Shown in pieces: positions 17,649 to 26,136 of a DNA stretch of 64,000 nucleotides. Origin of the DNA: Streptomyces sp. 2114.4 (GTDB lineage: Bacteria > Actinomycetota > Actinomycetes > Streptomycetales > Streptomycetaceae); contig NZ_FYEY01000001.1 of assembly GCF_900187385.1 (NCBI RefSeq), positions 7,130,001 to 7,194,000 on the forward strand, in the 5' to 3' direction. The position numbers were made by a program, and so were the translations under genes. Each line of letters begins with the position of its first letter. Within the stretch, counting starts at the first letter, position 1. The notes under the pieces were generated by a model. That model was not told the origin of the DNA and ran no database searches. It worked only from the letters and a program-made list of their open reading frames with translations.

Positions 17649-19058
17649 TCAGTGGCCGATCTGTACGTCGTCGAGAACGCCCAGCGCATCCGGCACGAGA
17701 ATGGCCGCGGAATAGTAGGCGCTGACGAGATATTTGAGTACGGCCCGGTCATCGAGGCCCATATAGCGCACCGAGAGGCTCGGCTCGTATTCATCGGGAA
17801 TTCCGGTCTGGTGCAGGCCGACAACTCCCTGCTTTTCTTCGCCGGTGCGCAGCAGCAGAATCGAACTCGTCCGCTCCTTCGTCACCGGAATTTTGTTGCA
17901 CGGGAAAATCGGCACCCCGCGCCAGGACGGCAGCGAATGCCCCATGACCTCGACCGCGGTCGGATACAGTCCGCGGGCACTGCACTCCCGCCCGATCGCG
18001 GCGATGGTGAGGGGGTGGGCGAGCAGGAAGCCCGGGTCCTTCCACACCGTCGCCAGCAGGTCGTCGAGGTCATCGGGGGTGGGCGGGCCGGTGCGGGTGT
18101 GGATGCGCTGCTTGAGGTCGGCGTGGTGCAGCAGCCCGAAGCCGGGGTTGTTGATCAGCTCGTGTTCCTGGCGCTCGCGCAGCGCCTGGACGGTCAGCTT
18201 CAGCTGCTCCTCGACCTGGTTCATCGGGTCGCTGTAGAGGTCGCCGACCCGGCTGTGGGCGCGCAACACCGTCTGCGCGACGCTGAGTTCGTACTCCCGC
18301 GGCGCCAGGTCGTAGTCGACGAAGGTGCCGGGGAGGGACGGCTCGCCGTGATGCCCCGAGGTGATGGAGACCGCCGATTCCCCCGTGGCGTTCGTCGGCT
18401 GTGCGGCATCCTGCCCGGCCTGGGCCAGATGGTCGCGCAGCCCGGGGGAGCGGCCGGCGATCTCCGCCACGGCCTGCCGGGGCAGCGCCATCACGGTCAC
18501 CCGGGTCACCGCGCGATAGCTGAACTCCCAGGCCCTCTCGGGGTCGGTGAGCGGCGCGTCGCCGAGGTGATCGCCGCCGGCCAGCGCTTCGAGCACCGTC
18601 TCGTCGCCGTATTTGCCGGTGCCGATACGGTCCACCCGGCCGTGTGCGATCAGCACCAGCCGGTCGCCCGGTGTGCCGGCCTCGGCGATCAGTTCACCGG
18701 GTGCGTAATCCTGCTGGGTGAACCGCTCGCCGAGCGCGGCCAGTACCTCGGTATCGGTGAAATCCCGCAGGGCCGGCAACTCGCGCAGTTCCTCGGGGAT
18801 GATCGAAACGTCGTGGCCGCTGATATCGAAATCGATGCGCCCGTCGCCGAGGGTGTACGTCAGCCGGCGGTTCACCCGGTAGGTGCCACCGGACACCTGC
18901 ACCCAGGGCAGCAGCCGCAGCAGCCATCGGGAAGTGATGCCCTGCATCTGCGGCGCGGTCTTGGTGGTGGTCGCCAGATTCCGCGCGGCGGTGGTGCTCA
19001 GACTGGAATTCTGGGCTTCTTCCGCACTGCCGGGCAGCGATTCGTCGGCAATCGTCAC
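17649..19058 (-). CDS. Family 2B encapsulin shell protein (copy 2, cNMP-binding-type insertion)
   Basis: 469 residues from the GTG preceded by AGGTGG, which makes it nearly the same length as copy 1; a longer form from GTG at 19115 (488 residues) is possible. It shares most blocks with copy 1 (GTFVDYDLAPREYELSVAQT, QEHELINNPGFGLLHHADLKQR, YYSAAILVPDALG) but differs in the tip of the insertion and in the V-W-K-D-P-G-F-L-L loop. The two probably arose by duplication and may form one mixed shell. The insertion also lacks a canonical cNMP phosphate-binding cassette. Upstream is a ROK regulator on the same strand, apparently unrelated. Confidence 0.87.
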   Translation of the reverse strand: MTIADESLPGSAEEAQNSSLSTTAARNLATTTKTAPQMQGITSRWLLRLLPWVQVSGGTYRVNRRLTYTLGDGRIDFDISGHDVSIIPEELRELPALRDFTDTEVLAALGERFTQQDYAPGELIAEAGTPGDRLVLIAHGRVDRIGTGKYGDETVLEALAGGDHLGDAPLTDPERAWEFSYRAVTRVTVMALPRQAVAEIAGRSPGLRDHLAQAGQDAAQPTNATGESAVSITSGHHGEPSLPGTFVDYDLAPREYELSVAQTVLRAHSRVGDLYSDPMNQVEEQLKLTVQALRERQEHELINNPGFGLLHHADLKQRIHTRTGPPTPDDLDDLLATVWKDPGFLLAHPLTIAAIGRECSARGLYPTAVEVMGHSLPSWRGVPIFPCNKIPVTKERTSSILLLRTGEEKQGVVGLHQTGIPDEYEPSLSVRYMGLDDRAVLKYLVSAYYSAAILVPDALGVLDDVQIGH

Positions 19059-19216
19059 AATGCCACCTGTCTCTTCGGAGGGCGCGATACGGACCGCCTG
19101 CGGAGCCCCTTTCACGGGAGCTCCGCGGCAGCCCGCCGAACCGAAGATAGTGGTGCTGTTTTTATCGACACAATCGCTCGATGGGGTGGCATGGAATTCT
19201 CTGTGCAGGGATAGGT

Positions 19217-20503
19217 TTAGCGGGTTCCATTCCGGGGAGAGTGTGCCGGGGTGCTGGAGTGGAGGGGATCGTCCAGCACGGTCTGCAGCGCCGCGTGTGC
19301 CGCCCCCAGCAGCGGACCGTCCGCGCCCAGGCGGGACACCGCCACCGCCGGCCCGCCGGCCCGCCCGGAATCAGCTGCGACGGCCGTCCGCAGCGCCAAC
19401 TCCCGTTCCAGGGACGGCAGGATCCAGGGCGCCAGCCCGGCCAGCGCGCCCCCGAGGACCACCGCCCGGGGATCGAGCAGATTCACCGCCCCGGCGAGCG
19501 CGATTCCGAGCGCCGTCCCCGCCTCGTGCAGCGCCCGCACGACGGCCGTGTCCCCGTCAGCGGCACGGCGCGCCAGCAGGCCGATACGGGCACCCGGTCC
19601 CGGATGAGCGGCCGCCGCCCGCCCGGGGGCGAGCCCGCCCGCACGCAGTACGGCCTCCTCCCCGGCGTACTGCTCCAGGCAGCCCCGGCCGCCGCAGCCG
19701 CACGCCGGGCCGTCCGGATGCACCGGCACATGCCCCAGCTCCCCCGCGAACCCCCGCGCCCCTCGCAGCAGTTGACCGTCCACGACGACCGCGGCACCGA
19801 TACCGATCTCCGCCGACACATGCACGAAGTCCGGGGGCGGGCCCGGCTGCCCGTCGCCCCCGCCCAGCCGCAGTTCGGCCAGCGCACCGAGGTTGGCCTC
19901 GTTCTCGACGGTGAGCGGGAGGGCCGGGGAGCCGTCGCGCGCGGCCGTCGCCCCGGCGAGCCCCGGGGCGAGATCGGCGGCCCGCCAGCCGAGGTTGGGG
20001 GCGTGCACCACGGTCGTCGTGCCGCGGGCCACCAGACCGGGTACCGCCACCGCCAGCCCGGCCGGCCGCAGCCCCTCGACGGCGATCGCGTCGGTCACCT
20101 CAGCGAGCAGCGCGGACAGCCGCCGCAGCACCGGCCCGGGCGCGCTGTGCCGGTTCGCCGCATCGGCCGCCACCCGGGCCCGGACCCGCCCGCGCAGATC
20201 GACCGCGCACACCGCCAGATGATCGACGCCTATCTCGGCACCGAGCCCGGCCGGGCCCCGGTCGCTGACCGCCAGCTCGCCGCCCGGCCGGCCCCGGCCG
20301 CCGGTGGCCGCCCGCCCCGCTTCCACCAGCAGGCCCGCCCGCAGCAACTCGTCGACCAGGGGGGCCACTCCCGCCCGGGTCAGCCCGATCCGCGCCGCGA
20401 CCGCCGGCCGGGAGAGCGGCCCCTGCGCGGCCACGGTCCGCAGCACCCGGGCAAGATTGCGCCGCCGGATGCCGTGCTGGGTGTCGCCGCCGGGCGCGGT
20501 CAC
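19217..20503 (-). CDS. ROK-family transcriptional regulator, probably of xylose genes
   Basis: 428 residues. A winged helix-turn-helix at about 10-60 (L-S-R-P-A-V-A-A-R-I-G-L-T) precedes a ROK sugar-binding domain with V-E-N-E-A-N (199-204) and the zinc signature H258, C268, C270, C275 in CGCGGRGC. This is the XylR/NagC architecture, a repressor released by a sugar. The GTG start has GAGGAGA upstream. It ends the leftward xylulokinase transcript direction, 64 bases downstream of that gene, so it probably controls xylB and the divergent xylA. Confidence 0.85.
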   Translation of the reverse strand: MTAPGGDTQHGIRRRNLARVLRTVAAQGPLSRPAVAARIGLTRAGVAPLVDELLRAGLLVEAGRAATGGRGRPGGELAVSDRGPAGLGAEIGVDHLAVCAVDLRGRVRARVAADAANRHSAPGPVLRRLSALLAEVTDAIAVEGLRPAGLAVAVPGLVARGTTTVVHAPNLGWRAADLAPGLAGATAARDGSPALPLTVENEANLGALAELRLGGGDGQPGPPPDFVHVSAEIGIGAAVVVDGQLLRGARGFAGELGHVPVHPDGPACGCGGRGCLEQYAGEEAVLRAGGLAPGRAAAAHPGPGARIGLLARRAADGDTAVVRALHEAGTALGIALAGAVNLLDPRAVVLGGALAGLAPWILPSLERELALRTAVAADSGRAGGPAVAVSRLGADGPLLGAAHAALQTVLDDPLHSSTPAHSPRNGTR

Positions 20504-20567
20504 AGGGGTCTCCTCGGGGTGCGGCCGGGAGCGCGGTCCCTCCCGGTGGACGACTGCGGTGGCGCGG

Positions 20568-21998
20568 TCACCGTCGCAGCAGCGCCCCGCCGTCGGCGAG
20601 CGTCGCCGCCAGCCGGTCCCGGGCGGCGCCGTCCCGCGGCTGCGCCTCGTACTCCGTGCCGCGCGCCGTTCCCCAGCGACGCGCCACCGCCGCCGGGTCC
20701 TCCTCCAGCAGCAGGCCGGCCGCCTGCGCCGCCGCGCCGAGCGCCACCAGTTCCTGCGCCCGCGGCACCACCACCGGGCGGCCCGACAGCCGGCGGACGG
20801 TCTCCCGCCAGGCCACGCCTTTCGCGCCGCCGCCGATCAGCAGCAGCGGCGTATCGGGCGCGGCATCCGCGTCCAGCACCCGGTCCAGGGCCTGCAGCAG
20901 CGCGAACACCGCGCCGTCGTACGCCGCCTGGAGCAGCTGACCGGCCGTGGTGTCGTGCCGCAGCCCGTGGACCAGGCCCGAGGCGCCCGGCAGGTTCGGG
21001 GTGCGCTCGCCGTCGAGGAACGGCAGCATCACCACTTCACCGCCGCCTTCCACGGCCTCCCGGTCGCGTCCCAGCAGCGCCGCCACCCGGTCCACGGCAA
21101 GGGTGCAGTTCAGGGTGCAGGCCAGCGGCAGCCAGTCGCCGCGGGCATCGGCGAAGCCCGCGACGGCGCCGGTCGGGTCGGCGGGCCGGTGGGTGGAGAC
21201 CGCATAGACCGTCCCCGAGGTGCCCAGGCTCAGCACCGGCTGCCCGGGACGCAGGCCCAGCCCGAGTGCGGCGGCCATGTTGTCGCCCGTCCCGGCGGCC
21301 ACCAACGCGCCGTGCGGCAGCGGCAGATCACCGGCGTGCACCGTCCCGGCGGCCTCGCCCGGGAGCGCCACCCGCGGCAGCGCCTCGGGGGACAGCCCGA
21401 CGTGTGCCAGGATCTCCGGGTCGTAGGCCCCGGTGGACGACGCCCACCAGCCCGTCCCGGACGCGTCGCCGCGGTCGGTGACGGACTCGCCGGTCAGGCG
21501 CTGGGTGAGGTAGTCGTGCGGCAGCCGCACCGCGGCGGTCGCGGCGGCCGCGGCCGGCTCGTTCTCCCGCAGCCAGGCCCACTTCGCCACGGTGAGCGCC
21601 GGCCCCGGTACGCTCCCCACCCGCTCGGCCCAGGCCCGCGCGCCGCCCAGCTCCGCGATCAGCCGCTCGCTCTGCGGTGCCGGCCGTACGTCGTTCCACA
21701 GCAGGGCGGGGCGTACCGGCTCACCGGCCGCGTCCAGGGTGACCAGACCGTGCTGCTGGCCGCCGATGGAGACCGCCGAGGCCTGCCGCGCCGCGTCGCC
21801 GCACTGCGCCAGCGCCTCGCCCAGCGCCCGCCACCACTGCGCGGGGTCGCTCTCCTTGCCGGCGCCGCCGCCGACCGTGTGCGGTGCCTGGCCCCGGGCG
21901 ACGACGGCGCCGGTCGCCGCGTCCACGACCAGTGCCTTGGTGGACTGCGTCGAGCTGTCCACCCCGACGACCAGCGGTCCCGCTGACTGTGCGCCCAT
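20568..21998 (-). CDS. xylB: Xylulokinase
   Basis: 476 residues from the ATG preceded by GGGAGG. FGGY-kinase features are visible: V-V-G-V-D-S-S-T-Q-S-T-K at the N-terminus (phosphate-1 motif), S-I-G-G-Q-Q-H-G and L-W-N-D-V-R typical of xylulokinases, G-T-G-D-N-M-A near 240 and G-G-G-A-K in the ATPase half. It phosphorylates D-xylulose to xylulose 5-phosphate, the step after xylose isomerase. It is divergent from xylA with 129 bases between the starts, and is followed by the ROK regulator. Confidence 0.93.
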   Translation of the reverse strand: MGAQSAGPLVVGVDSSTQSTKALVVDAATGAVVARGQAPHTVGGGAGKESDPAQWWRALGEALAQCGDAARQASAVSIGGQQHGLVTLDAAGEPVRPALLWNDVRPAPQSERLIAELGGARAWAERVGSVPGPALTVAKWAWLRENEPAAAAATAAVRLPHDYLTQRLTGESVTDRGDASGTGWWASSTGAYDPEILAHVGLSPEALPRVALPGEAAGTVHAGDLPLPHGALVAAGTGDNMAAALGLGLRPGQPVLSLGTSGTVYAVSTHRPADPTGAVAGFADARGDWLPLACTLNCTLAVDRVAALLGRDREAVEGGGEVVMLPFLDGERTPNLPGASGLVHGLRHDTTAGQLLQAAYDGAVFALLQALDRVLDADAAPDTPLLLIGGGAKGVAWRETVRRLSGRPVVVPRAQELVALGAAAQAAGLLLEEDPAAVARRWGTARGTEYEAQPRDGAARDRLAATLADGGALLRR

Positions 21999-22070
21999 CG
22001 TGCACTGCCTCCCTCGGTGGCCCTGCCTCATCGCCCCGGTCCAGGGGGTTCCCCGGTGTGCTGCCGCATA

Positions 22071-22097
22071 TTAGTTTGGCCGCGGCGTAATTTGTAA
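22071..22097. promoter_or_regulatory. Candidate xyl operator between xylB and xylA
   Basis: In a GC-rich setting this stretch is strikingly AT-rich: TTAGTTTG at 22071-22078 and TAATTTGTAA at 22088-22097. TTAGTTTG equals the half-site of the Bacillus XylR operator as I remember it. The second element looks like a direct, imperfect copy rather than an inverted one. Binding by the ROK regulator is inferred. Confidence 0.45.
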
Positions 22098-22127
22098 AGT
22101 GCGTTGACGAAATCACCGGGAGTCGCG

Positions 22128-23291
22128 ATGAGTCATCAGCCCGTGCCCGAGGACAAGTTCAGCTTCGGCCTGTGGACCGTCGGCTGGCAGGGCCGTGACC
22201 CGTTCGGTGACGCCACCCGCCGGGCCCTGGACCCCGTCGAATCGGTCCACCGCCTCGCCGGCCTCGGCGCGTGGGGCGTCACCTTCCACGACGACGATCT
22301 GATCCCGTCCGGCGCCGGGGACATCGAACGCCAGGCCGCCGTCAGCCGCTTCCGGAAGGCGCTGGACGCCACCGGCCTGGTCGTGCCGATGGCCACCACC
22401 AACCTCTTCACCCACCCCGTCTTCAAGGACGGCGCCTTCACCGCCAACGACCGCGACGTCCGCCGCTACGCCCTGCGCAAGACCCTCCGCAATATCGACC
22501 TCGCCGCCGAGCTGGGCGCCCGCACCTATGTCGCCTGGGGCGGACGGGAGGGCGCGGAGTCCGGCGCGGCCAAGGACGTACGGGCCGCCCTGGACCGGAT
22601 GAAGGAGGCGTTCGACCTCCTCGGCCAGTACGTCGTCGAGCAGGGCTACGACCTGCGGTTCGCCATCGAGCCCAAGCCCAACGAGCCGCGCGGCGACATC
22701 CTGCTGCCCACCGTCGGCCACGCCCTCGCCTTCATCGAGCGGCTGGAGCGCCCGGAGCTCTACGGCGTCAACCCCGAGGTGGGGCACGAGCAGATGGCCG
22801 GGCTCAACTTCCCGCACGGCATCGCCCAGGCGCTGTGGGCGGGCAAGCTCTTCCACATCGACCTCAACGGCCAGAGCGGGATCAAGTACGACCAGGACCT
22901 GCGCTTCGGCGCGGGCGATCTGCGGTCCGCCTTCTGGCTGGTCGACCTGCTGGAGACGGCCGGATATGACGGGCCGCGGCACTTCGACTTCAAGCCGCCG
23001 CGCACCGAGGACCTGGACGGCGTCTGGACCTCGGCGGCCGGCTGTATGCGCAACTATCTGATCCTCAGGGAGCGCGCCGCCGCGTTCCGGGCCGACCCTG
23101 CCGTCCAGGACGCGCTGCACGCCGCGCGGCTGGATCAGCTGAGCCGGCCCACCGCCGAGGACGGCCTCGCGGGGCTGCTCGCCGACAACACCGCCTACGA
23201 GTCCTTCGACGCCGAGGCGGCGGCCGCCCGTGGGATGGCCTTCGAGCATCTGGACCAGCTGGCGCTGGAGCATCTGCTGGGGACCTTCTGA
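22128..23291 (+). CDS. xylA: Xylose isomerase
   Basis: 387 residues, within one residue of well-studied Streptomyces enzymes. Catalytic and metal residues align by number: H54 and D57 in T-F-H-D-D-D, W and F in the expected pocket positions, and E181/K183 in I-E-P-K-P-N-E-P. It interconverts xylose and xylulose (and glucose and fructose). The ATG was chosen for GGGAG upstream and the S-x-x-P-x-P-E-D-K-F start; a longer frame from 22104 is unlikely. Divergent from xylB, with which it forms the xylose pathway. Confidence 0.96.
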   Translation: MSHQPVPEDKFSFGLWTVGWQGRDPFGDATRRALDPVESVHRLAGLGAWGVTFHDDDLIPSGAGDIERQAAVSRFRKALDATGLVVPMATTNLFTHPVFKDGAFTANDRDVRRYALRKTLRNIDLAAELGARTYVAWGGREGAESGAAKDVRAALDRMKEAFDLLGQYVVEQGYDLRFAIEPKPNEPRGDILLPTVGHALAFIERLERPELYGVNPEVGHEQMAGLNFPHGIAQALWAGKLFHIDLNGQSGIKYDQDLRFGAGDLRSAFWLVDLLETAGYDGPRHFDFKPPRTEDLDGVWTSAAGCMRNYLILRERAAAFRADPAVQDALHAARLDQLSRPTAEDGLAGLLADNTAYESFDAEAAAARGMAFEHLDQLALEHLLGTF

Positions 23292-23322
23292 GAGCCGTCG
23301 ACCGACCCGGCCCGATCCGGCG

Positions 23323-23365
23323 GGCCCGGCCCGGCACGTTCCGGCCAGTCGCGTCGGGCCGGGCC
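23323..23365. terminator. Terminator between xylA and the acetyl xylan esterase gene
   Basis: GGCCCGGCCCG (23323-23333) and CGGGCCGGGCC (23355-23365) are perfect 11-bp arms around a 21-base loop, between convergent genes. Probably bidirectional. Confidence 0.65.
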
Positions 23366-23367
23366 GC

Positions 23368-24336
23368 TCAGCCGCCGAACAGCCGGCGCACAAAGGCTAT
23401 TTCGGCCGCGCGCTGCTCGCCGCCGCCCCCCTCATGGGCATTGAACCGCCAGACCTTCAGCTCCTTCTCGCCCGCGTAGTGGTGGTACGCGGCGAAGCCG
23501 GTGGACGGCGGCACGACCTCGTCCCGCAGTGCCGTGCCGAAGAGCGCCGGGGCGGTGGCGCGGGCCGCGAAGTTCAGGCCGTCGAAGTGGTCCAGGGTGT
23601 GCAGTGCGGTGTCGATGTGGCCGCGGGCACCCGCGAAGTAGCGGGTGAGCTCGCCGTACGGTCCGCAATCCGTGAGGTCGACGGCCCGGCGGATATGGGT
23701 CAGGAACGGCACATCGATCAACGCGCCCGCCAGCCCGGGGACCAGCCCCGCCGTCGCCAGCGCGGCGGCACCGCCCTGGCTGCCGCCGGCGACCACGATC
23801 CGGCCGGCGTCCACCGCCGCGTGCCCCCGTGCCGTCTCCACGGCTCGTACGGCGTCGGTGAACAGCCGCCGGTAGTAGTAGCCCTCGGGATTGAGCAGCC
23901 CCTGGGTCATCTTGCCGGGCACGCCCGGATTGCCGGAGCCGACCGGATCGGGGGTGTCACCGGGCCGGTTGGGGCCGCTCTGCCCACGGGTGTCCATGAC
24001 GAGGGTGGCGTACCCCGCGGAAGGCCACAGCAGCCAGTCGTGCACCATCCCCCGGCCACCGCCGTAACCGAGGTACTGCACGACGCACGGTAGCGGCCCC
24101 TCGGCCGCGCGCGGGAAGAGGAACCAGCCGCGGATACGGTGCCCGCCGAAGCCGGAGAACGTCACGTCATGGGTGTGCAGCTGCGCCAGCCCCGCATCGA
24201 CCTCGGTGAAGCGGGCATCGAGGTCACGGTCACGGGCTTCGTCGAGGGTGCGCTGCCAGAAGGCGTCAAAGCCGGCCGGTTCGGGGCGCGGCGGGCGGTA
24301 GCTGCGCAGCTCGTCCAGGGGCAGGTCGGTGAACAC
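23368..24336 (-). CDS. Acetyl xylan esterase (AXE1 / cephalosporin-C deacetylase family)
   Basis: 322 residues, the family's usual length. The N-terminus MFTDLPLDELRSY is typical; the nucleophile is S186 in A-G-G-S-Q-G-G, with D272 in A-L-R-D-E-V-V-P-P and H301 in N-A-H-E-G-G-G completing the triad. Y88 of Q-Y-L-G-Y-G-G belongs to the oxyanion region. There is no signal peptide, so it acts inside the cell on imported acetylated xylo-oligosaccharides or similar esters. The GTG start has GGAGG upstream. Its position next to xylA fits a role in xylan use. Confidence 0.9.
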   Translation of the reverse strand: MFTDLPLDELRSYRPPRPEPAGFDAFWQRTLDEARDRDLDARFTEVDAGLAQLHTHDVTFSGFGGHRIRGWFLFPRAAEGPLPCVVQYLGYGGGRGMVHDWLLWPSAGYATLVMDTRGQSGPNRPGDTPDPVGSGNPGVPGKMTQGLLNPEGYYYRRLFTDAVRAVETARGHAAVDAGRIVVAGGSQGGAAALATAGLVPGLAGALIDVPFLTHIRRAVDLTDCGPYGELTRYFAGARGHIDTALHTLDHFDGLNFAARATAPALFGTALRDEVVPPSTGFAAYHHYAGEKELKVWRFNAHEGGGGEQRAAEIAFVRRLFGG

Positions 24337-24503
24337 AAAAGACCTCCGGGCCGTAGGGTGCCTTGCTGCCTGTGGCCAAGGTGCCCACCAGCCGGAGGGT
24401 TCAGACGCGGTTTCGGCCCGGCCGGCACCCGCGACGGCGACTTCCGGAGCAGCATGCCGGCACCCGCCGGCGCCCGCTGATTCCCGCCGACGGCAGCGGG
24501 CGG

Positions 24504-25343
24504 TCAGCGATCGATGCGCTTGCCCGCCGCGCCGGTGTCCGTCACCTCGCCGACCTCGGCGGCGGCCGGATCCAGCACCCGCGCCAGGAACGTCCTGGTC
24601 CGCTCGTGCCGAGGGGCGCCCACCACCTGCTCGGGAGTGCCCTGCTCGACGATCACCCCGCCGTCCATGAACACCACCCGGTCGGCGACCTCCCGCGCAA
24701 AGCTCATCTCATGGGTGACGACGAGCATCGTCATGCCCTCCTGCGCCAGCCCCCGCATCACCGCCAGCACATCGCCGACCAGCTCCGGGTCCAGCGCCGA
24801 GGTCGGCTCGTCGAAGAGCATCAGCTCCGGGTCCATGGACAGCGCACGGGCGATGGCCACCCGCTGCTGCTGCCCGCCGGACAACTGCGCCGGATAGGCG
24901 GCCGCCTTGTCGCTGAGCCCGACCCGTTCGAGGTTGGCGCGGGCGACCCGCTCCGCCTCGGCGCGGTCACGGCGCAGCACCCGGCGCTGGGCAATCGTCA
25001 GATTCTCCAGCGCGGTCAGATGCGGAAAGAGGTTGAAGGCCTGGAAGACCATCCCGATCCGCTGCCGGACCCGGTCGATGTCCACGTCCGGGTCGGTCAC
25101 CTCGGTGCCGGCCACCGTGACCCGGCCCGCGCTCGGCTCCTCCAGCAGATTCACACAGCGCAGCAGGGTCGACTTCCCGGACCCCGAGGGCCCGATGACA
25201 CACACCACCTCACCGCGCGCCACCGAGAAGTCGATCCCGCGCAGCACCTCCAGCTCACCGAACGCCTTGCGCAGGCCCTGGACGTCGATGGCCTTCGCCT
25301 CCGTCGTCCCCGGTGCCGCCTGGTCGGTCGTCACACAGCTCAC
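24504..25343 (-). CDS. Polar amino-acid ABC transporter ATP-binding protein
   Basis: 279 residues. Walker A G-P-S-G-S-G-K-S-T at 51-59, Q-loop Q-A-F-N-L-F-P, signature L-S-G-G-Q-Q-Q-R from 154, Walker B L-M-L-F-D-E-P from 175, and the H-loop V-T-H-E-M are all present. The F-N-L-F-P-H-L-T stretch is typical of the glutamine/glutamate (GlnQ-like) subfamily. Its GTG start overlaps the permease stop (GTGA), so it is the last gene of the binding-protein-permease-ATPase operon. It powers uptake of a polar amino acid; which one cannot be read from sequence. Confidence 0.9.
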   Translation of the reverse strand: MSCVTTDQAAPGTTEAKAIDVQGLRKAFGELEVLRGIDFSVARGEVVCVIGPSGSGKSTLLRCVNLLEEPSAGRVTVAGTEVTDPDVDIDRVRQRIGMVFQAFNLFPHLTALENLTIAQRRVLRRDRAEAERVARANLERVGLSDKAAAYPAQLSGGQQQRVAIARALSMDPELMLFDEPTSALDPELVGDVLAVMRGLAQEGMTMLVVTHEMSFAREVADRVVFMDGGVIVEQGTPEQVVGAPRHERTRTFLARVLDPAAAEVGEVTDTGAAGKRIDR

Positions 25344-26125
25344 CTGGCCTTCGCCGTACGGGCCTCCAGCCGTCGGACCAGTTGGCCGAGCGGGAGGGTG
25401 ATCACGAGATAGAGCAGCCCGGCGATCAGGATCGGGGTCAGGCTCTTGTGCTCATTGAGCGCATCGCGCCCGAAGTTGGCCAGCTCGAACTGGGTGAGGG
25501 AGAGCCCCAGCAGATACACCAGCGACGAGTCCTTGGTCAGCAGGATCAGTTCATTGGTCAGCGGCGGCAGCACGATGCGGAACGCCTGCGGAATGACGAT
25601 CGAGACCATCGCCCGGCCGTGCGACATTCCCAGGGAACGCGCCGCCTCCGTCTGGCCCTTGGGGACCGCCTGAATACCGGCCCGGATGGTCTCCGCCATA
25701 TACGCCGCGCCCACCAGCCCGAGCGACATCATGACCGTGACGTTCATATCGAGCGCCACCTCGAAGGCCAGCGGCACACCGAAGCCGAGCGCGATGAACA
25801 CCAGCAGACAGGGAATCCCGCGGAAGAACTCGATATAGGTGACCGCGATCCAGCGGTAGGGCGGCACCGAGGAGAGCCGCATCAGGGCGAGCACCAGCCC
25901 CAGCGCCAGACCGAAACCGAAGCCGAGCAGGGTGTAGAGGACGGTGTTGACCAGCGCCGTGGTGATGATGTCGGGGAACAGCGCCTTCGCGACCTCGACG
26001 TCGAAGAACGCCATCCGCAGCTGATGCCAGTCGGCGATCAGGGCGAAGACCACCACGGCGAGGACCAGGACGCCGTACTGCACGCCGCGGATCACCCGGG
26101 CGCGCTGTCGTTTGGACAAAGACAT
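25340..26125 (-). CDS. Polar amino-acid ABC transporter permease
   Basis: 261 residues from ATG, with five or more hydrophobic segments and the permease EAA loop E-A-A-R-S-L-G-M-S-H-G-R-A near 165-180, which contacts the ATPase. The N-T-V-L-Y-T-L-L-G block and Y-I-E-F-F-R-G-I-P are typical of His/Glu/Gln/Arg/opine-type permeases. It starts 11 bases after the binding-protein gene and overlaps the ATPase gene by 4 bases. Only one permease gene is present, so it probably works as a homodimer. Confidence 0.9.
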   Translation of the reverse strand: MSLSKRQRARVIRGVQYGVLVLAVVVFALIADWHQLRMAFFDVEVAKALFPDIITTALVNTVLYTLLGFGFGLALGLVLALMRLSSVPPYRWIAVTYIEFFRGIPCLLVFIALGFGVPLAFEVALDMNVTVMMSLGLVGAAYMAETIRAGIQAVPKGQTEAARSLGMSHGRAMVSIVIPQAFRIVLPPLTNELILLTKDSSLVYLLGLSLTQFELANFGRDALNEHKSLTPILIAGLLYLVITLPLGQLVRRLEARTAKAR

Positions 26126-26136
26126 GACGGCGGGCC

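Noticed and set aside
20500..22000. Rightward open frames of 300-560 codons opposite the ROK and xylB genes
   Set aside because: They mirror the two complete leftward genes and have no recognisable domains.
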